Source of the DNA: an uncultured Lachnospiraceae bacterium
GTDB lineage: Bacteria > Bacillota > Clostridia > Lachnospirales > Lachnospiraceae
Assembly (NCBI GenBank): GCA_947629385.1
Contig: CANRDO010000026.1
Span: 1 to 45,653 of the forward strand
Length of the DNA stretch: 45,653 nucleotides
Reading direction: 5' to 3'
The position numbers and the translations under genes are program-made. Under the pieces are notes generated by a model that was not told where the DNA came from, did no database searches, and was given only the letters and a program-made list of their open reading frames with translations. Shown here piece after piece: positions 35,318 through 43,253 of this stretch (within the stretch, counting starts at the first letter, position 1; each line of letters begins with the position of its first letter).

Positions 35318-35410
35318 AATGACGTAGAGACGGGCGATGTTTGTTGTAGCCGAGTAATAAAGATCCCTCATATGAAGATAAAAAAGAGAAGTCGGTCGGA
35401 GGATTGAGAT

Positions 35411-35764
35411 ATGATTCTGATTATCGGAGGCGAGGGCTCCGGGAAACGGAGCTTCGCGAAAACGCTTGGGTATACGGAACAGGAGATAGCAGACGCAGTG
35501 ATCGACGAGCGCCCCGTCGTATATCATCTGGAGCGGCTGGCCTTTGCGCAGCCGGAGCGGGCAGATGCGCTTCTGGACAGCTTGCTTGAGAAAGAGGTTG
35601 TGATCTGCTGCGAGGTGGGAAGCGGTATCATACCTGTTGAACGGAATGAGCGGCTGGGGCGCGAGGCGACGGGAAGGCTGTGCGTGCGCTTAGCGCAGCA
35701 GGCGAAGGCGGTCGTGCGCATGGTGTGCGGGATCCCGACCGTGATCAAGGGCGAACTTCCATAG
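35411..35764 (+). CDS. Short CobU-like P-loop protein
   Basis: A 117-residue paralogue of the preceding gene. It starts MILIIGGEGSGKRSFAK, a P-loop in which the Ser/Thr after Lys is Arg, and lacks the middle of CobU (the ARH and ECICN regions) but keeps VICCEVGSGIIPVERNERLG and LAQQAKAVVRMVCGIPTVIKG. I recall such short CobU-like proteins in other Lachnospiraceae cobalamin loci. Role unknown; it could be an accessory of the full-length protein. CGGAGG precedes ATG 35411. The 93 bases before it hold no other gene. Confidence 0.7.
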   Translation: MILIIGGEGSGKRSFAKTLGYTEQEIADAVIDERPVVYHLERLAFAQPERADALLDSLLEKEVVICCEVGSGIIPVERNERLGREATGRLCVRLAQQAKAVVRMVCGIPTVIKGELP

Positions 35765-35859
35765 AGATTATAAGATGCAAATCTGGTCAAAATAACAAAA
35801 TTCATGTTACGGCGTATCAAAAAATAAGAAACCAAAAGCGACAAAAGGAGGGTAAGCTT

Positions 35860-36219
35860 ATGAGCGGAGAGGTTGTTGAGAAATTGAAAAAGACAAAGTC
35901 GGTGGAGGATGTCCTGGATATCGTGAAGGAGTACGGCGCAGAGGTGACCTCAGAACAGGCACAGGAGCTGTTTGATCAATTCCATGAGCAGGGAGAGCTT
36001 TCTGACGATGAGCTGACTGCGGTTGCGGGTGGAGAATATGCGTCAGTATATGTGAAGGACGTGGGTTATGTACTCTATGAGAAAGACAGAAAGTCAGCCG
36101 AATGCACAGCGACTTGCTTTTGGTGCGGGGTTGACCAGAAGTCTGCCGCGGCGAAGAGTCCCTGTACATTTTTTCTTTCAAGAGGGGTACATTCGTGGAT
36201 GTATTCAGGCGGCTGCTGA
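35860..36219 (+). CDS. Nif11-type RiPP precursor peptide (orphan)
   Basis: A 119-residue precursor. The leader (1-58) has KTKSVEDVLDIVKEYGAEVT, SEQAQELFDQFHEQG and ELSDDELTAVAGG, the last matching the Nif11-type LSDEELxAVAGG ending with a double-glycine cleavage site. The predicted core (59-119) starts EYASVYVKDVGYVLYE and carries five cysteines, spaced C-x3-C-x2-C-x12-C-x16-C, with the last residue Cys (MYSGGC). AAAGGAGGG lies 7 bases before ATG 35860; the open frame upstream lacks a ribosome site. No lanthionine synthase, radical SAM enzyme, cyclodehydratase or peptidase-domain ABC exporter occurs in this window, so the maturation enzymes must be elsewhere, if any. It is followed by a sensor-GGDEF gene. 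Confidence 0.8.
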   Translation: MSGEVVEKLKKTKSVEDVLDIVKEYGAEVTSEQAQELFDQFHEQGELSDDELTAVAGGEYASVYVKDVGYVLYEKDRKSAECTATCFWCGVDQKSAAAKSPCTFFLSRGVHSWMYSGGC

Positions 36220-36261
36220 TTAAAAAGAGAAATTTTCAGAATTACAGCGCGGAGGCTTCAG

Positions 36262-38187
36262 ATGTTATACGGGAAAAAAGTGATTGCTCTTTGTACGTCA
36301 AGGGTATACGACACGCAGGTCAATGAATTTATACGGACCTTAAACAGCCTGCTCGACCACAGAAAATACATATTCTTCATTTTCAGTATCAACAATGATA
36401 TGTACTGGGAAGACAACAACGTCAATGCGGGGACGTCCGTGTACAGTCTCATCGACTTTTCGGTCACAGACGTTGTGATTATCATGGATGAAAAAATAAA
36501 GAGCAAGCCCGTATCCGGGAAGATCGCTGCCGATGCGAAGACCTGTTCGGTTCCTGTCATTCATCTGGACAAAGATGGCGACGGCGATGGAGAGGATGGA
36601 CAGGAAATATGCATTAATTTTGACTTTGAGAAGGGCTTTGAGCTGATCGTGCGGCATGTGATCGAGGAGCATGCCGTCCGCCGGGTGCATCTTATCGCCG
36701 GCTTCCGGGACAATCCGTTTTCTGACGCCAGGGTAGAGATTTTCAAGAAGGTGACCATCGAAAACGGGATTCCCTTTACAGATGATATGGTCAGCTATGG
36801 GAACTTCTGGGCGAAACCGGCGGCGGAGGCTGCGCTGAAGCTTGTCGAGAGCGGCCGGCTTCCGGAGGCGATCATCTGCGCGAACGACGTCATGGCGCTC
36901 GGCGTGTGCGCGGCGCTGGCGGAGAAGGGCATACGTGTTCCGGAGGATGTGATCGTGACAGGATTTGACGGTTACGATGAGATCTATTTTTCCATGCCGA
37001 CAATCAGCTCGGTTCGCTGCGGCAATGATACGATGGCAGGGGTGGTCTTTGACACGCTCATGGAGCTGTTTGAGGACAACGGACCCGAAGAAAATATGTA
37101 CACAGGCAATCTGCCCTCAGGCAGGATCATGGTAACTCCGGAGCTTGTGCTCAACGGCTCCTGCGGCTGCCCGGATTCCGAGCCGCCCGCGGACGTGTAC
37201 GGCAGGATGAACGCGGGCTTTTACCGCTATCAGGACGATATCCGCCGGATGTTCAACATCTCCGAGGTCGTGCAGATGAGCGATTCTTTTGAGAAGATCG
37301 CGGAGTGCATGAAAGACGACCTGCTTCTGGATACCTGCTGTATCATCAACAGGAGCTGCCTGTGCAGGGAGAACGACTACTTTTCTGCGGAAAGCATCAG
37401 TATGGAGAAGCATTTCGAGGAGGAAAGGATCCTGCTTTACGATCACAATTCCGATACCTATGACCTCCGGCCGATCGGGAGCTCTTCGCTGGCGCCGAAC
37501 CTGAAGAAGCTCAGCGAGGGAGAATATCCGGTCATATTCACATCTATTACGTACATGGACAAGCCGATCGGCTATGTCTGCTTTTCCTACAACAGCTGTG
37601 AGATGCCCGATTATTTGAAGACATTTCAGATTTCTACTGCGCTTGGCATCGGCCTTGGCGGATTTATCATAAGGCAGTACCAGCGATATCTGAATGAAAA
37701 GGTCGAGGAAATGTATAAAAATGATTTCCTCACACAACTCTACAATCGCAACGGGTTTTTCGCCGCGTTTCAGAACCTTAGGGCTGAACGCGCGTACGAG
37801 GGACAGACGGTTTCTCTGTTTTCTGCGGACCTGGACGGACTGAAATACATCAACGACCATTTTGGGCACGACGCGGGAGACGTCGCGATAAAGGCCGTCG
37901 CGGATGCGCTGAGAACATCCTGTCCGGAAGGCTCGCTCTGCGCAAGATTCGGCGGCGATGAGATGATCGCACTGGTCTTCGGGAATTCTCCTGCCGGGGA
38001 GATCGCTGCGAAGATCAGTAAATATCTGGATCGTTTCAATGCGGACGCCGACCTCGATTACACGGTGAGCGCAAGCTGCGGATACTGCACGGCGGTTTTC
38101 GACGAGAGCTTTGACTTCGCTCAAATCTCCAGGCTTGCCGACGAGAATATGTACAAGATCAAAAAGAACAGGAAAGATGACAAATGA
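36262..38187 (+). CDS. LacI-like ligand-binding domain fused to a GGDEF domain
   Basis: A 641-residue cytoplasmic protein. Residues about 5-310 form a periplasmic-binding/LacI-like sensor without a DNA-binding domain (PVIHLDKDGDG, EHAVRRVHLIAGFRDNP, AIICANDVMALGVCAAL, VIVTGFDGYDEIYFSMP). A middle region (about 330-470) may be GAF-like. The GGDEF domain (about 478-640) starts NDFLTQLYNRNGFFAAF and has the active-site motif GGDEM (564-568), with DLDGLKYINDHFGHDAGD before it. The RxxD inhibitory site is missing (CPEG at that place). Synthesis of c-di-GMP is plausible but unproved. GGAGG precedes ATG 36262, 42 bases after the RiPP precursor, so co-transcription is likely. Confidence 0.88.
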   Translation: MLYGKKVIALCTSRVYDTQVNEFIRTLNSLLDHRKYIFFIFSINNDMYWEDNNVNAGTSVYSLIDFSVTDVVIIMDEKIKSKPVSGKIAADAKTCSVPVIHLDKDGDGDGEDGQEICINFDFEKGFELIVRHVIEEHAVRRVHLIAGFRDNPFSDARVEIFKKVTIENGIPFTDDMVSYGNFWAKPAAEAALKLVESGRLPEAIICANDVMALGVCAALAEKGIRVPEDVIVTGFDGYDEIYFSMPTISSVRCGNDTMAGVVFDTLMELFEDNGPEENMYTGNLPSGRIMVTPELVLNGSCGCPDSEPPADVYGRMNAGFYRYQDDIRRMFNISEVVQMSDSFEKIAECMKDDLLLDTCCIINRSCLCRENDYFSAESISMEKHFEEERILLYDHNSDTYDLRPIGSSSLAPNLKKLSEGEYPVIFTSITYMDKPIGYVCFSYNSCEMPDYLKTFQISTALGIGLGGFIIRQYQRYLNEKVEEMYKNDFLTQLYNRNGFFAAFQNLRAERAYEGQTVSLFSADLDGLKYINDHFGHDAGDVAIKAVADALRTSCPEGSLCARFGGDEMIALVFGNSPAGEIAAKISKYLDRFNADADLDYTVSASCGYCTAVFDESFDFAQISRLADENMYKIKKNRKDDK

Positions 38188-38241
38188 TATAATTCATTTT
38201 TTGAAAGCGGTAGAGCGATGCTGCCGGAAATGGAGGAAATT

Positions 38242-39108
38242 GTGAATCGGTCAGGGATCAGCCGGGAGATGAACAGAAAAATGATGTGGACAGCATTTAG
38301 AGCTGGAGCAGTGCTCTTGCTGTGTCTGTTTTTGTGCTTTGCCATGGAAGATGCGGCGTCTGCAAAGGGAAAAGCTTATGTCGCGGTATTCTATCGGACG
38401 TTCAAGGATGAGGAGGATCCGGAAGCGGCAGAGGTGCGCGCGGCGCTGAATGAAGCGCTTGAGGACGCGGGAATCGTGTATCGGGAGTATGACGGGGAAG
38501 ATGATCCGTTGATACAGCTGATGCAGATTGTGCAGGAGAAGGATGCGATGCTTCTCATTGTGAATCCGGCGGAGCAGGGCCTCGGAGGCGCAGGACAAAA
38601 AGCAGGAGAGAAAGCAGGAGAGAAAGCAGGAGAGGAAATTGAAAAAAATGCCGTCGCGGATACAGAGGCGGATGTCACCGCGGATATCATTGTGCAGACA
38701 GATGGAAGACCGCTGATCTTCTTCGATTGTGAAATCAGAAAGGAAACGGAGGAGATGACAGAAGAACTGTGTGTGCTGGTGAACGCGGAAGAGCCTGAAA
38801 TGGAGACGGCGGGAAGTGAAACCGAGGTATGCACCGAAACCGAGGCAAACACCGAAACCGAGACAAACACAGAAAAAGAAGCTGAGAAGGGGATCGAAGC
38901 AGAAACTGAAAACGAAACTGAGAAGGAGATCGAGACAGAAACTGAAGCAGAAACCGAGATCGAGCCGCCGAAGAAAAATATTCAGGGTATGGCAGACGCG
39001 ATTGCCATCATTGCAGGGAACTATATGACCGGCGCCGGATTTTTTGAAGGGATCGAGGAGGACTGGATTACCGACGAGTGGCGTGTGGATGTGCCGTGTC
39101 GGTTTTGA
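38242..39108 (+). CDS. Truncated sugar-binding-protein-like gene with low-complexity insert
   Basis: About 288 residues. After a signal or membrane segment (about 23-40) comes a stretch like the first lobe of galactose/glucose-binding proteins (AYVAVFYRTFKDEED, YREYDGEDDPLIQLMQIVQE, AMLLIVNPAEQ, RPLIFFDCEI). An AGEKAGEKAGEE repeat and a long Glu/Thr-rich tract (about 190-245) replace the central portion, and the end (QGMADAIAIIAGNYMTGAGF, then DEWRVDVPCRF) resembles the C-terminus of the same family. The second ligand lobe is missing, so sugar binding is doubtful. GTG 38242 follows GGAGGA; ATG 38218 and ATG 38266 are in frame. I cannot name a function. Confidence 0.55.
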   Translation: MNRSGISREMNRKMMWTAFRAGAVLLLCLFLCFAMEDAASAKGKAYVAVFYRTFKDEEDPEAAEVRAALNEALEDAGIVYREYDGEDDPLIQLMQIVQEKDAMLLIVNPAEQGLGGAGQKAGEKAGEKAGEEIEKNAVADTEADVTADIIVQTDGRPLIFFDCEIRKETEEMTEELCVLVNAEEPEMETAGSETEVCTETEANTETETNTEKEAEKGIEAETENETEKEIETETEAETEIEPPKKNIQGMADAIAIIAGNYMTGAGFFEGIEEDWITDEWRVDVPCRF

Positions 39109-39183
39109 CGTAGGTACTTATGGGGGATTTTCGATTATTGACTTAGAAACTTATAGCAAATTTGCCTTATGTAATACATTTGC

Positions 39184-39212
39184 TTGCAATTGGCATACGA
39201 TAGTATTATAAT
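39184..39212 (+). promoter_or_regulatory. Promoter of the DinJ/YoeB pair with palindrome at -10
   Basis: TTGCAA (39184-39189), 17 bases, TATAAT (39207-39212). The 10-base palindrome TATTATAATA (39204-39213) covers the -10 and is a candidate operator for autoregulation. Confidence 0.6.
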
Positions 39213-39245
39213 ATTGAAAGATAGAATACGAAAGGAGAGAATCTT

Positions 39246-39515
39246 ATGGCGTTAGCAACTTTAACCGCAAGAGTAGATGAAAAAGATAAGTCCAATTTTG
39301 ACAGCTTTTGTTCGAATGTTGGATTAAACACTTCTACTGCAATTAATCTGTTTGTGAAAGCTGTTTTACGGGAAAACCGTATTCCGTTTGAAATCACCCA
39401 GACTCCTGATCCATTTTTCTCCGAAATGAACATGGCTTATGTCAAGAAGTCGGTGCAGGAATTGAAAAATGGGAAAGGTACTGCTCATGAATTGATCGAG
39501 GCGGATGATGAGTGA
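39246..39515 (+). CDS. RelB/DinJ-family antitoxin
   Basis: An 89-residue antitoxin starting MALATLTARVDEKDKSNFD and continuing SNVGLNTSTAINLFVKAVL, the ribbon-helix-helix pattern of DinJ/RelB. The C-terminal portion (MAYVKKSVQELKNGKGTAH) would bind the toxin. AAGGAGAG lies 7 bases before ATG 39246. Its 3' end overlaps the toxin gene by 11 bases. The locus is AT-richer than its surroundings. It is distinct from the antitoxin at 2153. Confidence 0.9.
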   Translation: MALATLTARVDEKDKSNFDSFCSNVGLNTSTAINLFVKAVLRENRIPFEITQTPDPFFSEMNMAYVKKSVQELKNGKGTAHELIEADDE

Positions 39516-39777
39516 AAAAATTTGGTCGGACGACGCATGGGAGGATTATCTTTACTGGCAGGCACAGGACAAGAAAACTCTAAAGAGAATCAATCAGCTC
39601 ATAAAAGATATAGAGCGCAATGGCTGCAGTGACGGAATCGGGAAACCAGAACCCCTGACTGGTGATTTGCAGGGAGAGTACAGTCGCCGCATCAATGAAA
39701 AAGACCGCCTTGTGTATCATATGGAAGGTAGGAGACTATATATAGCACACTGCAAAGGGCATTACGGAAACAAATGA
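39505..39777 (+). CDS. YoeB/Txe-family mRNA-cleaving toxin
   Basis: A 90-residue toxin. It has the YoeB order IWSDDAWEDYLYWQAQDKKT, INQLIKDIERNG, GIGKPEPLTGDLQGEYSRRI and DRLVYHMEG ending in CKGHY. Conserved Glu, Arg and His residues of the YoeB active site can be placed in the EPL, SRRI and GHY motifs. YoeB cuts mRNA in the ribosomal A site. Start ATG 39505 or the adjacent ATG 39508. It is encoded in one operon with the DinJ-like antitoxin. Confidence 0.93.
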   Translation: MMSEKIWSDDAWEDYLYWQAQDKKTLKRINQLIKDIERNGCSDGIGKPEPLTGDLQGEYSRRINEKDRLVYHMEGRRLYIAHCKGHYGNK

Positions 39778-39820
39778 TTTTCCAATATAAGTGCAAAACT
39801 ACAGAAGAAAGAGGAACGCT

Positions 39821-40912
39821 ATGAAGGTTGTATTGCAGAATCTGACGAAGATATTTCCGGGGCACGGGCGGAAGTCGAAGGGGGACGTGGTCGCGGTCAG
39901 CGATTTCAGCTTTGAGATTCCGGACGGGAAGCTGATTGGGCTGCTCGGGCCGTCCGGCTGCGGCAAGAGCACGACACTCAATCTGCTGTGCGGGCTGGAG
40001 CGCCCGACGAAGGGCAGGATTTTCTTCGGGGAGGACGACGTCACGGATCTCCCGGCCGAGAATCGGGGCGTGGGCATGGTCTTCCAGAATTACGCACTCT
40101 ACCCGCATTTGACCGTGAAGCAGAACATCCTGTTTCCGCTTGAGAACCTGAAAGGGGAAGCGAAGCTCTCAAAGGAGCAGATGCTTACGAAGGCGCAGGA
40201 GGTCGCGAAGCTGGTGCAGATCGACGAGCTGATGGAGCGAAAACCGGCGGAGCTTTCCGGCGGGCAGCAGCAGCGTGTGGCGATCGCGCGGGCGCTTGTG
40301 AAAATGCCGCGCATCCTCCTGATGGACGAGCCGCTGTCAAACCTGGACGCAAGGCTGCGGCTGCAGACGCGCGAGGAAATTCGAAGGATCCAGAGGGAGA
40401 CACAGATCACGACGATCTTTGTGACGCACGACCAGGAGGAGGCGATGAGCATCTCGGACATGATCGTCGTCATGAAAGAGGGTGTGATTCAGCAGATTGG
40501 GAAGCCACAGGAGGTCTACGACGATCCGGTGAATCTGTTCGTCGCGAAGTTCCTTGGGACGCCGCCGATCAACGTGTTTGACGGAAGCGTGAAGGGCGGA
40601 AGACTGTGGATCGGAGAGGAGGATGTCCTTGCGGCGGACGGGATCGCGGATCAGGAGGTTTATGTCGCGATTCGTCCGGAGGGCTTTATTCTGAATGAGC
40701 AGGGCGCGTTTTCCTGTGATCTGAAGCGCGTCGAGGTGATGGGGCGCGACATCAGCGTCGTGTCCACGCACAGGGCGAGCGAAAATGAAACGATCCGCTC
40801 GATCATCGCGTCGGAGAACAGGGTAGACACAAAGGCCGCGAAGGTGCGCTTCGATCTCAAGCCGAATAAAGTGTTCGTCTTTGACCGGGAGACGGAGAAG
40901 CGGCTGTTGTAA
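39821..40912 (+). CDS. UgpC/MsmK-type sugar ABC transporter ATPase
   Basis: A 363-residue ATPase of the carbohydrate uptake class. Walker A GPSGCGKST (43-51), Q-loop VFQNYALYPHLTV, signature LSGGQQQRVAIARAL, Walker B RILLMDEPLSNLDA and switch FVTHDQEEAMS. The C-terminal regulatory/TOBE region (about 240-363; FLGTPPINVFDG, VAIRPEGFIL) is present, as in MalK and UgpC. AGAGGA precedes ATG 39821. It precedes two permeases and a binding protein, which complete the importer. Such ATPases can serve several transporters. Confidence 0.93.
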   Translation: MKVVLQNLTKIFPGHGRKSKGDVVAVSDFSFEIPDGKLIGLLGPSGCGKSTTLNLLCGLERPTKGRIFFGEDDVTDLPAENRGVGMVFQNYALYPHLTVKQNILFPLENLKGEAKLSKEQMLTKAQEVAKLVQIDELMERKPAELSGGQQQRVAIARALVKMPRILLMDEPLSNLDARLRLQTREEIRRIQRETQITTIFVTHDQEEAMSISDMIVVMKEGVIQQIGKPQEVYDDPVNLFVAKFLGTPPINVFDGSVKGGRLWIGEEDVLAADGIADQEVYVAIRPEGFILNEQGAFSCDLKRVEVMGRDISVVSTHRASENETIRSIIASENRVDTKAAKVRFDLKPNKVFVFDRETEKRLL

Positions 40913-40964
40913 AGCGATCTATGGACATATCGTTATATTGTGGTCGAATGAAGAATCAACAAAT

Positions 40965-40990
40965 CGAAACATGCCGATCTGCCTGTTTCG
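40965..40990. promoter_or_regulatory. Inverted repeat upstream of the permease gene
   Basis: CGAAACA (40965-40971) and TGTTTCG (40984-40990) form a perfect 7-base dyad with a 12-base gap, 32 bases before the permease start. No T run follows, so it is not a terminator; it may be an operator or a small attenuating hairpin. Confidence 0.3.
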
Positions 40991-41021
40991 GAAAATGAAG
41001 CACTAGGGAGAAGTTGAACAT

Positions 41022-41918
41022 ATGGAAAGAAGAAGCATGAAGGGCTGGCTGTATCTGCTGCCGGCGATCCTTTTTCTGGGACTGTTTCTCGTGTACCCGC
41101 TGGTCGACGTTTTTGTCTATTCTTTCGAGGAGGGGTACAATTTCGCGTCGCAGACCTATCACGGCGTCGGCGGCTACAATTACGCGTATGTCCTGCGCGA
41201 CCCGTACTTTCTGCAGGCGGTGCGCAACACGTTCATTCTCGTGGTGATCACGGTGCCGCTGTCCACGGGCATCGCATTATTGATCTCGGCGGGTTTAAGT
41301 TCGATCAAGCCGCTGCGGAACCTGTTTCAGACAGTCTATTTTCTGCCGTATGTGACGAATACGCTGGCGGTCGGACTGGTCTTCATGATCCTGTTCAAGA
41401 AGACGCCGTACACCGACGGGCTGGCGAACCTGATCCTTGGCTGGTTCGGACACGGGCCGATCGACTTTATTGACGGGCCGTATGCGGCGAAGATGTTCGT
41501 GCTGTGCCTGTACACGATCTGGGTCGTGATGCCGTTCAAGATCCTGATCCTGACGAGCGCGCTGGCCTCCGTGAACCAGAGCTATTACAACGCGGCGAAG
41601 GTGGACGGTACCTCACGCTTTCGCATCTTTGTGCGCATCACGCTGCCGATGATTTCGCCGACGCTGGTCTATCTGATCATCACCGGTTTTATCGGGGCAT
41701 TCAAGGCGTACAGCGACGCGGTAGCTCTGTTTGGGACGAATCTGAACGCGGCCGAGATGAACACGATCGTCGGCTACGTGTACGACATGCTGTACGGCAA
41801 CAGCGGCGGCTACCCGTCCTACGCGTCGGCGGCCGCGATCATCCTGTTTGCGATTGTGCTGACGATTACCTGCATCAATCTGCTGGTGAGCCGGAAGTAT
41901 GTGCACTACGATGTCTAA
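41022..41918 (+). CDS. UgpA/MalF-type sugar ABC transporter permease
   Basis: A 298-residue permease with six helices. It has the N-terminal GWLYLLPAILFLGLFLVYPL, the central NTFILVVITVPLSTGIALLI and the EAA loop YYNAAKVDGTSRFRIFVRI, which contacts the ATPase. The form is of the UgpA/YurN group for glycerol-3-phosphate, oligosaccharides or glycosides. AGGGAGAAG precedes ATG 41022 at some distance. Its partner permease begins 459 bases downstream, beyond an inserted repeat element. Confidence 0.93.
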   Translation: MERRSMKGWLYLLPAILFLGLFLVYPLVDVFVYSFEEGYNFASQTYHGVGGYNYAYVLRDPYFLQAVRNTFILVVITVPLSTGIALLISAGLSSIKPLRNLFQTVYFLPYVTNTLAVGLVFMILFKKTPYTDGLANLILGWFGHGPIDFIDGPYAAKMFVLCLYTIWVVMPFKILILTSALASVNQSYYNAAKVDGTSRFRIFVRITLPMISPTLVYLIITGFIGAFKAYSDAVALFGTNLNAAEMNTIVGYVYDMLYGNSGGYPSYASAAAIILFAIVLTITCINLLVSRKYVHYDV

Positions 41919-41923
41919 TTAGT

Positions 41924-42344
41924 TTCGTGTATAATTCACTTAAAGTGTAATCCGAACGCGTGCTCTGTCTGCGGATGTTCCGCCGCAAACACGTTGTTCT
42001 CCTAGATTCGCTCCGCCGCCTATGGACAGCTGTCTACGCAAACTCGCTTCGCTCAGACATGCTCCGACAGCTGTCGCTATGCTCGCGAATCCTGCGTCGA
42101 ACTGCCTATCGTTTGCGCACGGAACACCGACAGCCCATTGCACGCTGTTTCGTTTCGCAATTCAACGCACAGCCCTGCAAAAGGGACTTGCTGTGTCAGG
42201 GCAGATCATTGAGGGCCGCCGGTGCTTGGTGAGCGCAAGCGAGCTTATGCACCGCTGCGTGCCCGATTAAGCGCGAGCGGGTCTGCCCTGACATTGCAAG
42301 CCCGTGCAGGGAGTCCGGGTTTTGTGAACTAAACACGAATTTCA
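41924..42344. mobile_element. Dispersed structured repeat, copy 2, with terminal inverted repeats (MITE-like)
   Basis: This fills the 459-base gap between two permease genes. The ends are inverted: TTCGTGTATAATTCAC on the left and GTGAACTAAACACGAA on the right, 14 of 16 positions matching. Inside are GATTCGC (42005-42011) / GCGAATC (about 42083-42089) with two copies of the palindrome GACAGCTGTC between them, and then the long RNA-like stem shared with 1-184: CCCTGCA (42173-42179) / TGCAGGG (42305-42311), GGG-CTTGC / GCAAGCCC and TGTCAGGGCAGA / TCTGCCCTGACA. The hairpin loop is GCAA where copy 1 has GTAA, both GNRA. I see no open frame of substance. Confidence 0.75.
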
Positions 42345-42377
42345 AGTAAATGCCAGAAAAAGGTAGGAGTGCGTAAT

Positions 42378-43253
42378 ATGGAGCACAAAACTGAGTATGA
42401 AAGATTAGAAAAACAGGATAGGGCAAGGCGCGTGGCCACTGGCGCGGTCACTTACGTGCTGCTGGCGTTCTGGGCGCTGGTCGTGCTGTTTCCGTTCTAC
42501 TGGATGGTGCTGACCTCCGTGAAGAGCTACAGCGCCTACAATTCCGAGTACATACCGCAGCTGTTCACGCTGTCGCCGACGCTGCAGAACTATGCGGATG
42601 CGTTCACGGCGGTATCGCTCGGGCGTTATTTTGTGAATACGATCGTGTTCACCGTGGCGACCACGCTGCTGATGCTTCTGGTGACGGTGCTCGCGGCGTA
42701 CGCGTTCGCGCGGCTTGATTTTCGCGGGAAGAATCTCGTGTTTACGCTGTTCCTCTCGCTGATGATGATCCCGAACGAGCTCGTGGTCATCACGAACTTT
42801 GTCACGATCACCAATATGGATATGCGCAATACCTTCCTCGGCCTGATCCTGCCGTCGGTGACATCGGTCTTTTACATTTACCTGCTGAAGGAAAATTTTG
42901 AGCAGGTACCGGATCAGCTCTACTATGCGGCAAAGGTGGACGGCACCTCGGATCTGAAATATTTGTGGAAGGTCATGATGCCGATCTGCAAGCCGACGAT
43001 TGTGACGATCACGATCCTCAAGGCGATCGAGTGCTGGAATTCCTACGTATGGCCGCGCCTGATCACGGACGATGAGAAGTATTTTCTGGTGTCGAACGGC
43101 ATCCAGGAGATCCGCGAGAACGGCTTCGGACGAGAGAACATCCCGGCGATGATGGCGGCAGTCGTGGCGATCTCCGTCCCGCTGATCGTGATCTTCCTGA
43201 TCTTCCGCAAGAGCATTATGGCCGGCGTGTCGAGGGGAGGGACGAAGGGATGA
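42378..43253 (+). CDS. UgpE/MalG-type sugar ABC transporter permease
   Basis: A 291-residue permease with six helices. Patterns: LFPFYWMVLTSVKSYSAYN, FVNTIVFTVATTLLMLLVTV, LFLSLMMIPNELVVITNFV and the EAA loop LYYAAKVDGTSDLKYLWKV. ATG 42378 lies 8 bases after TAGGAG; the GTG at 42369 overlaps that site. Normally such a gene follows its partner permease directly; here a repeat element of about 420 bases lies between. Its stop overlaps the next start (ATGA). Confidence 0.93.
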   Translation: MEHKTEYERLEKQDRARRVATGAVTYVLLAFWALVVLFPFYWMVLTSVKSYSAYNSEYIPQLFTLSPTLQNYADAFTAVSLGRYFVNTIVFTVATTLLMLLVTVLAAYAFARLDFRGKNLVFTLFLSLMMIPNELVVITNFVTITNMDMRNTFLGLILPSVTSVFYIYLLKENFEQVPDQLYYAAKVDGTSDLKYLWKVMMPICKPTIVTITILKAIECWNSYVWPRLITDDEKYFLVSNGIQEIRENGFGRENIPAMMAAVVAISVPLIVIFLIFRKSIMAGVSRGGTKG

